A stretch of 7,242 nt of DNA from Candidatus Methylomirabilota bacterium. GTDB taxonomy: Bacteria > Methylomirabilota > Methylomirabilia > Methylomirabilales > Methylomirabilaceae. Shown here in pieces: positions 1 through 4,748 of the stretch (positions are counted from its first letter, which is position 1; the number at the start of each line of letters is the position of its first letter). Made by a program: the position numbers and the translations under genes. The stretch lies in contig JAGWRQ010000103.1 in NCBI GenBank assembly GCA_028869615.1, positions 1-7,242 on the forward strand, in the 5' to 3' direction. The notes under the pieces were generated by a model. It was not told the DNA's origin. It saw nothing but the letters and a program-made list of their open reading frames with translations, and ran no database searches.

Positions 1-714
1 CGCCCGGACGACCGCGAGATCGCTGCCTTTGTGACCGCCTCCCTTGCCTATGGGAACGTCAAGCAGATCCATCGCAGCGCCAAGGCCGCACTGGAAGCCA
101 TGGGCGACAGCCCGGCCAAGTTCATCCGGCGATTCGATCCTACCCATGATACCGCTCGGTTTCAGCAATTCGTTCACCGCTTCAATTCGGGTGTCGATCT
201 TGCGCTGCTCTGCTATCTGCTCCATCAGGCCATCGCAGCAGCAGGATCACTTCAGGCCTTTTTTCTTAAAGGGTACGATCCCACTCACGAAGATATCGAG
301 CCGGCCCTGACCAGCTTTGTTGAGCGGATGCTGTCGCTGGATATCTCGCCATCCTATCCCTCTGGTCTACTTCCAGCGAAGGCCGGTGTCCGTTTCTTTT
401 TTCCCTCGCCTGCCCAGGGGAGCGCCTGCAAGCGCCTCAATCTGTTCCTGCGCTGGATGGTGCGTCGCGGGGATGCGATCGATTTCGGCATCTGGGCAGA
501 GGTCTCACCGGCAAAGCTGATCGTGCCGCTCGACATACATGTGGCACGAATCGTCCGGCAGCTCAGCCTGACCAGGATCAAGCAGCCCAACTGGCGAATG
601 GCCAAAGAGGTGACGGGGCGGCTTCGCGCCTTCGATCCAGAGGATCCGGTGAAGTATGACTTTGCCCTTTGCCGTCTCGGGATCCTGAAGCAGCCGATTC
701 CTGACCCGGGATAA
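1..714 (+). CDS. TIGR02757/DUF2400 family protein, 5' end cut by window edge
   Basis: The reading frame is open from base 1 (it begins RPDDREIAAFVTASLAYGNV) and ends at TAA 712-714, giving 237 visible codons. Family members are usually about 250-270 residues, so roughly 20-30 N-terminal residues lie outside; the GTG at 31 is an internal valine of the conserved 'FVTASLAYG' block, not a start. Recognition rests on that block, on 'ACKRLNLFLRWMVR' (about bases 424-465) and on 'VPLDIHVARI' followed by a C-terminal 'FDPEDPVKYDFALCRLGI'. The function is not established for this family. The C-terminal half resembles the HhH-GPD DNA glycosylase layout: the Asp of 'PLDIH' (codon 532-534) sits where endonuclease III has its catalytic Asp in 'VDTH'. 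No 'LPGVG' hairpin and no Cys cluster for an iron-sulfur centre is visible. No signal peptide or membrane segment is seen, so a cytoplasmic location is likely. Family assignment is confident; the glycosylase relationship is inference. Confidence 0.85.
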   Translation, partial: RPDDREIAAFVTASLAYGNVKQIHRSAKAALEAMGDSPAKFIRRFDPTHDTARFQQFVHRFNSGVDLALLCYLLHQAIAAAGSLQAFFLKGYDPTHEDIEPALTSFVERMLSLDISPSYPSGLLPAKAGVRFFFPSPAQGSACKRLNLFLRWMVRRGDAIDFGIWAEVSPAKLIVPLDIHVARIVRQLSLTRIKQPNWRMAKEVTGRLRAFDPEDPVKYDFALCRLGILKQPIPDPG

Positions 715-773
715 TGGAAACTCCGCGCTGTCCGGCCTACAGTGGGCCGCCTTCGGTGCAGCCACAATGCGAT

Positions 774-779
774 TATACT
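774..779 (+). promoter_or_regulatory. Possible -10 element (TATACT) of the transporter remnant
   Basis: TATACT lies seven bases before ATG 787, so transcription from it would begin at about the start codon and give a leaderless or nearly leaderless message. This would fit the lack of a ribosome binding site. No convincing -35 hexamer is seen at the usual distance (751-756 reads CTTCGG), so the call is weak. Confidence 0.2.
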
Positions 780-786
780 GATTAGC

Positions 787-1299
787 ATGGATCGTGTGAC
801 TAGGCTCTTTCCACTCTGGGCGGTGCTCATCTCGACTGCTGCTGTCGTCTATCCCGCACCACTGATCCCACTCAAGTGGGCGATCGTGCCACTGTTAGGA
901 GTCGTTATGTTCGGAATGGGCGTAACGCTCACGCCGAGCGATTTCACAGCCATCATGAAGCGGCCTGTCGTCATCGCCCTCGGTGTGGTCCTACAGTTCC
1001 TCCTGATGCCACTGATCGGATGGCTGTTGACGGACGCGGCTTCTTTCCCTGCCGTTACCGCTGGCGGTGGGCGTCGTGTTGGTGGGCGCGGCGCCGGGAG
1101 GGACCGCCTCCAATGTGATCACCTATCTGGCTAGGGGCGATGTGGCGCTGTCCATCACCCTGACCTCAATGACGACCATGCTGGCCGTGAAATATTTTTC
1201 ACCCGCTGCAGCGCTGCCGGGCGCCCTCTTCAGCATCTGGCATAACCTTTCAGGCGCAGGCTGGCCAGTTTGTGGTCTCGGACTGGTTGGCGAAAATAG
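787..1299 (+). pseudogene. Decayed bile acid:sodium symporter (BASS) family transporter: two frameshifts and internal deletion
   Basis: Three segments of one transporter can be read. Segment 1 starts at ATG 787 (MDRVTRLFPLWAVLIST...) and includes 'LLGVVMFGMGVTLTPSDF', the typical N-terminal BASS motif; it stays in frame to about 1046. In the CCC at 1047-1049 an extra base moves the reading to the next frame. Segment 2 then gives '[19 protein letters not shown]' and '[17 protein letters not shown]', the family's ion-binding region. At 1181-1187 the protein jumps from 'TTMLA' directly to '[20 protein letters not shown]', which is normally near the C-terminus; roughly 120-140 codons are missing. 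At about 1259-1260 a one-base loss returns the reading to the first frame, which gives '[12 protein letters not shown]' and a natural TAG at 1297-1299. What remains is 513 bases against about 900-960 expected. Intact members are about ten-helix membrane transporters for organic anions; this copy cannot fold into one. No good Shine-Dalgarno sequence precedes ATG 787. Confidence 0.85.
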
Positions 1300-1348
1300 G
1301 ATCGCGTGTTCCACAGGGGGCAAGCTTCGCGGGCAAGACGACCACCGT

Positions 1349-1792
1349 CTACCCGTCTTCCTTCGACAGGTCCCAGTAGTCCTTCTCTGGTGTATGGCTA
1401 TTCCTGATGGGAAGAGGTCCCTCACGTTCGGCCAAGGCGTTCCGAATAGCGGCTAACAGTTCGTCGTTGTCGGGTGGCTTGAGGAAAAAGGCCTTTGCGC
1501 CGGCGCTCAGGGCGCGCTCCCTGATAGTCAATGGATCGCGGCCGGTCAGCACGATAACGGGGATCGACGTTTGAGTGATAGACGCCAATCGCTCCATGAC
1601 AATAAAGCCGTCGCCTCCCGGCAGTCCAATGTCGAGAATGACCAGGTCCGGCTCTTCTTTTCGCGCCATGCTGGTTGCGGAGATAGCATCGTGCGCAAAG
1701 ACCACGCTGTAACCATTGGCCTTCAAGCGTATGCCAAGCCCTCGTCGCATGTCTTCGTCATCATCCACGATGAGAATCTTGTTCCTGGTCAT
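1349..1792 (-). CDS. Single-domain response regulator (REC only), partner of the adjacent kinase
   Basis: The 147-residue protein is a CheY-like receiver domain (residues about 4-122) with a short, probably unstructured charged tail (about 123-147) and no DNA-binding or enzymatic output domain. All key positions are present: acidic pocket D10-D11-D12 after 'KILIV', phosphoacceptor D54 in '[13 protein letters not shown]', switch T83 in 'VIVLTGRD', and K105-P106 in 'AFFLKPP'. The aromatic switch position before the Lys is F102/F103. Phosphorylation by a histidine kinase is the family's established chemistry. The start ATG at 1790-1792 lies one base after the kinase stop codon and has a strong Shine-Dalgarno sequence (complement of 1798-1806, AAAGGAGGG) inside the kinase gene, so the two are co-transcribed and probably translationally coupled. 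Output is likely by binding a partner protein or by phosphorelay; the target is not visible here. The stop is TAG at 1349-1351, convergent with the transporter remnant 49 bases away. Confidence 0.93.
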   Translation of the reverse strand: MTRNKILIVDDDEDMRRGLGIRLKANGYSVVFAHDAISATSMARKEEPDLVILDIGLPGGDGFIVMERLASITQTSIPVIVLTGRDPLTIRERALSAGAKAFFLKPPDNDELLAAIRNALAEREGPLPIRNSHTPEKDYWDLSKEDG

Positions 1793-1793
1793 G

Positions 1794-3422
1794 TCATCCC
1801 TCCTTTCTGCCGGACACTGATTTCAGCCGCTCTTCAATGCTGCGCACAGTGGTGCTCAACACGTGTTCCGCCGGCGCGCTGCTCCCCAGAGTATCCGTAT
1901 CGACTGCGACAAGGGAAACCGTCGAGATGAGGCCCGTCTCGCGAAGGTCTGGGCAATGCGTAAGCTCCTCCTGAATTCGCCGTAGGAGCATATCTGCGCC
2001 GCGCCGATCGCACCGCGCCACTACGAAGAAAATCTCACCCCATTGCGTGTGGCCAATTTGGGGCAATAGCACATCGTCGGCTCGTAAGCACCGGGTCAGA
2101 AGATGCCGAACGTTCAGCAGGACCGCCTCATCCGCCTCTGTCAAAAGGCGCTTTTCAATGGAACAGACCTCAATAGCAACCACCGTGAGTGAGCCGTTCA
2201 GCTGTTGTTGGGTGGTGATGAATGGGGCCAGCAGGTTCGCCAATGAAGAGATCGGCAATGTAAAGAAAAATGTGCTGCCATGCCCGGGTTGGCTTTCGAC
2301 CCTGATTCGCCCACCGTGGAGAGAGACCAGCTCCCTGCAAATATATAGACCAAGCCCAAGACCCTTACGGCTCGCTTCGATGGTGCTTTTTGCCTGGTAT
2401 AGTCGATTGAAGATCTTCTCGCATTCATCTGGGGTGATGCCGCATCCCGTATCGGTTACCGAGATAGAGACAAAGGAGTCTGGCTCGGTATCGGCCCTGT
2501 CGGCTCGCACGGTAATCGTCCCATTCTCCGGTGTGAACTTAATGCTGTTCTCGATCAGGTTGCTCAGAATCTGCCGGACCCGTTGAGGATCGGCGTACGC
2601 ACGCGGGAGATGGCCAGACACGTCAGCCGACAGAGTTATATCCTTGGCGGCTGCAAGCGCATGGAGAGAGCTGATGGTCTCGTCGATAAGCTCAGCCACA
2701 GACGTGGGTCGGAGCCGAATTGAGAGCCTACCCGTGCGGGCCTGAGTGACTTCAAGCAGATCTTCAATCATGGCCCGGAGTTGATTGGTGTTCCTGAGTA
2801 CGATCTCCAGGTGTTTGTGCTGTTCAGGGGTGATGTCGCCCGCCAGACCATCCCTGAGAATCGTCACGAACTGATAAATAGCCGTCAAGGGAGAACGCAG
2901 TTCGTGCGAGACGTTGGAGAGGAACTGATCTTTTAACTGGAGTTGCTGTTGTCTGGTCTGTTCCAATTCAGCCAGCGCCAACTGCCGCTGCTGCACCTCG
3001 TGTTGCAACCGCTCATTGGATTGCGAAAGCTCAGCGGTCCGCTCCGCTACTAACCTTTCAAGCTCATCGTGGGTTTTTTTCTCCGTCTCCTCCACCCGTT
3101 TACGCTGGAAGCAAAAGCCTGCAGTCATCCAGATGAACAGGACACCGAGTACGCGGTTAAATAAAGCATGGAGCGGTGCGATCTCAGTAGATCCGGATGG
3201 GGACAAGAAGCCGGCTAGCAGGAGAAGGACCGTTGCAGCTGTTGCACTATAGAGCGTATGCCTTCGATGTGATCCCCATAAAGAGATTAGTACGAGCGCC
3301 GCATAAGGAAGCCAGACCGCCAGGCCCAAAGGCAGGATGAGGTCCGCCACGAATATCTCAGCAGCCAGAATGATGGTAATGGTGATGGCCCAACTCTGCC
3401 CGGTGCTTCGTAGTGCGCCCAT
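1794..3422 (-). CDS. Membrane-bound sensor histidine kinase with C-terminal degenerate GGDEF-like domain
   Basis: The frame can be read from TTG 3491, ATG 3482 or ATG 3422. I chose 3422 because GAAGGA lies just before it (complement of 3426-3431), the other two lack a Shine-Dalgarno sequence, and the extra 20-23 residues are polar and unlike the rest. Residue numbers here count from 3491; subtract 23 for the 3422 start. Four hydrophobic helices (about 34-55, 56-73, 80-96, 109-128) are followed by a coiled-coil linker (about 130-188) rich in Glu and Gln, with no PAS or large periplasmic domain. The HisKA domain has H196 in 'FLSNVSHELRSPLTAI'. The HATPase_c domain shows the N box (N311, N315 in 'ILSNLIENSIKF'), the G1 box 'DTGCGI' (347-352) and the G2 box 'GLGLGLYI' (377-384). 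The kinase core therefore looks active: autophosphorylation on His196 and transfer to the regulator encoded one base downstream. Residues about 432-532 form an additional domain resembling GGDEF but with WGEIF at the signature. The signal sensed is unknown. Confidence 0.93.
   Translation of the reverse strand: MGALRSTGQSWAITITIILAAEIFVADLILPLGLAVWLPYAALVLISLWGSHRRHTLYSATAATVLLLLAGFLSPSGSTEIAPLHALFNRVLGVLFIWMTAGFCFQRKRVEETEKKTHDELERLVAERTAELSQSNERLQHEVQQRQLALAELEQTRQQQLQLKDQFLSNVSHELRSPLTAIYQFVTILRDGLAGDITPEQHKHLEIVLRNTNQLRAMIEDLLEVTQARTGRLSIRLRPTSVAELIDETISSLHALAAAKDITLSADVSGHLPRAYADPQRVRQILSNLIENSIKFTPENGTITVRADRADTEPDSFVSISVTDTGCGITPDECEKIFNRLYQAKSTIEASRKGLGLGLYICRELVSLHGGRIRVESQPGHGSTFFFTLPISSLANLLAPFITTQQQLNGSLTVVAIEVCSIEKRLLTEADEAVLLNVRHLLTRCLRADDVLLPQIGHTQWGEIFFVVARCDRRGADMLLRRIQEELTHCPDLRETGLISTVSLVAVDTDTLGSSAPAEHVLSTTVRSIEERLKSVSGRKEG
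1798..1806 (-). promoter_or_regulatory. Strong ribosome binding site of the response regulator gene
   Basis: Read on the - strand the sequence is AAAGGAGGG, followed by ATGAC and then the ATG. It is a near-perfect anti-16S match at proper spacing and lies within the last codons of the kinase gene. It fixes the regulator start and suggests the regulator is made in larger amounts than the kinase, whose own start has a weaker site. Confidence 0.8.
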
Positions 3423-3499
3423 TATTCCTTCGCTTCCTATTACCTGAACCTCTTCGGTGATGCCAGCGAACCTTCGTGTCATTCTAGCCAACTTGACCC

Positions 3500-3505
3500 A
3501 GTATA
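3500..3505 (-). promoter_or_regulatory. Second possible -10 element (TATACT) upstream of the kinase
   Basis: TATACT on the - strand (within TTTATACTGGG) has only a poor -35 (TTTTAT, complement of 3523-3528) at 17 bases. A start near 3493 would give a very short leader for ATG 3482 or about 70 bases for ATG 3422. It could be an alternative promoter to the one at 3542-3571, or chance in AT-rich DNA. Confidence 0.25.
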
Positions 3506-3541
3506 AACGATATCCGCATGGGATAAAATATATTAGACTAA

Positions 3542-3571
3542 ATTATAAAACCATTTGACATCGTATAACAA
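3542..3571 (-). promoter_or_regulatory. Candidate sigma70-type promoter of the kinase/regulator operon
   Basis: On the - strand there is a consensus -10 hexamer TATAAT (complement of 3542-3547) and, 18 bases upstream, TTGTTA (complement of 3566-3571), which matches the -35 consensus at four of six positions. Transcription would start near 3535, leaving a leader of about 50 bases to ATG 3482 or about 110 bases to ATG 3422. The stretch is much richer in A/T than the surrounding genes, which supports a promoter region. Confidence 0.5.
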
Positions 3572-3638
3572 ACTAACAGATTGTAACACACGATGATTGA
3601 CAGCGTTTTCGGAGCGGCGCCTGGAAAACCGATCCTGC

Positions 3639-4748
3639 TCAGCGCAACTCGCGGAAGGGCGCGGCGTAGCCGGTCATTTCGAGATACCCTACGCCGGCGA
3701 TCGGCCGGTCACCAGCAGTCCCTGAAATTGCGACCGACCCCTCCCAGTAGGTGACCAATGTGCTGCTACGCGTATCGAGCTCCTGATCGGGGAACGCGGC
3801 CTGCACCGACAAGTCGAGGCGTGGGCCGGGCACCTGGATTCGCCAACGGATCGGGTATCGGCCGCCGCTCTTCGGACTCTGCCAGAACTCCTTCAGCTCC
3901 AATCGGAAGGCACTAAGCGGCAGGTGTTCGACCCGCCCATCGGGATGAATCAGGCTGCCGCTAGAGTGGGGGTCGGGACGGCCATCCGTCAGCCGGAGCT
4001 GGTAGAGCATCAACTCGACGCCGTCCTCAAACTGGATCGCGAACCAGTCCCAGCCGACTTGCGACGCGGTCAACTGGCTACTCCCGAACTCGTGATCCAT
4101 CCAGGTCGAGCCGGTCACGGTCTGCCGCTTGCCGGCAAAGGTCAAGGTGCCCTCAGTGGCCATCCTGGTGAGGGAGTAGTAGTGGGAGGCATGGCCCAGG
4201 CCTGCCGCCTTTTGGCTTACGCCATTATTGCCGTGGATGGCGGGCGGTTTGGTCAGGGTCAGGGTGAGGTCGATCGCATATCCCTCCGCACTCGCGGTCA
4301 AGCGGTGAACCTTTCCATCTCCACTGGCTTCCCACGGGCCGTTCCAGACCTTGAACCTTTTGGTCAAGGCGCCGGCCGAGTCCAGGGCGCCGCGACTGCG
4401 GCGCTCCCAGTATTGGAAGTGGCGGTGCGTGAGGTCCGAGAGGGCGAAGTGAGCCAGATGCAGGTCGGAAACCGCCCACCGGGACCGGCTATCGCCGCGC
4501 AGCGCAGGATCGACGCCAACCCGAAAGAAAGTCAGTTGGTAGCCGAACCGCTGCCCGTCCTCGGTCTGCAGGTGGCCCGAATAGTACCACCACTCGGTCT
4601 TGAAGTCGGGATGCGAGGCGTGGTCCCGCGGAAAGGCAAATCGATAGCCTGGAAGCGCCTGCCGGAAAGTCGCTTCTGCCGGCGCCCCAGTCCCGCTGAG
4701 CAGGCAAAGGAGCGCCACCATCGCGATCCTGAACCCCTTATCCCTCAT
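3639..4748 (-). CDS. Secreted AttH/CrtC lipocalin-like protein (COG5621-type 'predicted secreted hydrolase')
   Basis: The 369-residue protein begins with a Sec signal peptide: basic start (R2, K4, R7), hydrophobic core at about 8-18, and a likely cleavage after 'APAEA' (residue 26). C15 lies in the core but is preceded by Leu-Leu, so it is a poor lipobox. The mature protein opens with 'FAFPRDHASHPDFKTEWWYYSGHL', shown here only to mark the family signature (key residues P40-R41-D42-H43, H46-P47, T51-E52-W53-W54-Y55). A second signature, 'GSTWMDHEFGSSQL', follows in the middle. These are hallmarks of the two-lipocalin-domain family that includes AttH and the carotenoid 1,2-hydratase CrtC. No carotenoid genes are nearby, so a CrtC reaction is not implied; 'hydrolase' is a database label rather than shown chemistry. 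The start codon overlaps the permease stop by 11 bases, indicating translational coupling. ATG 4721 has a better Shine-Dalgarno sequence (AGGA) but would remove the basic end of the signal peptide, so I prefer 4748. Role inferred: periplasmic partner of the ABC permease for a lipid-like ligand. Confidence 0.88.
   Translation of the reverse strand: MRDKGFRIAMVALLCLLSGTGAPAEATFRQALPGYRFAFPRDHASHPDFKTEWWYYSGHLQTEDGQRFGYQLTFFRVGVDPALRGDSRSRWAVSDLHLAHFALSDLTHRHFQYWERRSRGALDSAGALTKRFKVWNGPWEASGDGKVHRLTASAEGYAIDLTLTLTKPPAIHGNNGVSQKAAGLGHASHYYSLTRMATEGTLTFAGKRQTVTGSTWMDHEFGSSQLTASQVGWDWFAIQFEDGVELMLYQLRLTDGRPDPHSSGSLIHPDGRVEHLPLSAFRLELKEFWQSPKSGGRYPIRWRIQVPGPRLDLSVQAAFPDQELDTRSSTLVTYWEGSVAISGTAGDRPIAGVGYLEMTGYAAPFRELR

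Larger units (their letters stand above)
3492..3638. other. AT-rich intergenic region between the lipocalin-like gene and the kinase gene
   Basis: This is the only sizeable non-coding stretch in the window. Its centre (about 3500-3600) is strikingly AT-rich compared with the neighbouring GC-rich genes. It holds the promoter candidates listed separately and three TAACA copies on the + strand at 3566, 3574 and 3584 (TGTTA on the - strand), spaced 8 and 10 bases apart, two of them upstream of the candidate -35. It also holds an inverted repeat GTTTTC/GAAAAC at 3605-3610 and 3624-3629 with a 13-base loop just after the lipocalin-like stop codon. The inverted repeat has no U-tract on the - strand, so a standard intrinsic terminator is not supported. 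No small ORF stands out. Confidence 0.6.

Noticed and set aside
733..749. Hairpin CGGCC/GGCCG with 7-base loop after the DUF2400 gene, considered as terminator
   Set aside because: The stem is only five pairs and no T-run follows, so it does not meet the pattern of an intrinsic terminator.
354..830. - strand open frame of about 158 codons across the DUF2400 gene and the gap after it
   Set aside because: It lies opposite the DUF2400 coding sequence, is Arg/Ser-rich and has no domain; it is a shadow frame.
1040..1300. Programmed frameshifting to make a functional transporter
   Set aside because: Even with both shifts corrected, about 120-140 central residues are absent, so recoding could not restore a normal BASS protein.
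1336..1350. Inverted repeat AGACG/CGTCT with 5-base loop in the convergent gap, considered as bidirectional terminator
   Set aside because: The stem is short, it overlaps the regulator stop codon, and neither strand has a T-tract after it.
1300..1456. Extension of the transporter's second frame into the 3' end of the regulator gene
   Set aside because: The family-like C-terminus is in the first frame and stops at 1297-1299. The later codons in the second frame resemble nothing and run antisense to the receiver domain gene.
3605..3629. Inverted repeat GTTTTC/GAAAAC after the lipocalin-like gene, considered as terminator
   Set aside because: The stem is weak and A/T-rich with a 13-base loop, and no U-tract follows on the - strand. 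It is mentioned only as part of the intergenic description.
3639..4748. Calling the secreted protein a carotenoid 1,2-hydratase (CrtC)
   Set aside because: Only the shared lipocalin-like fold is supported. There are no carotenoid genes in the window, and the pairing with an ABC permease points to the AttH branch.
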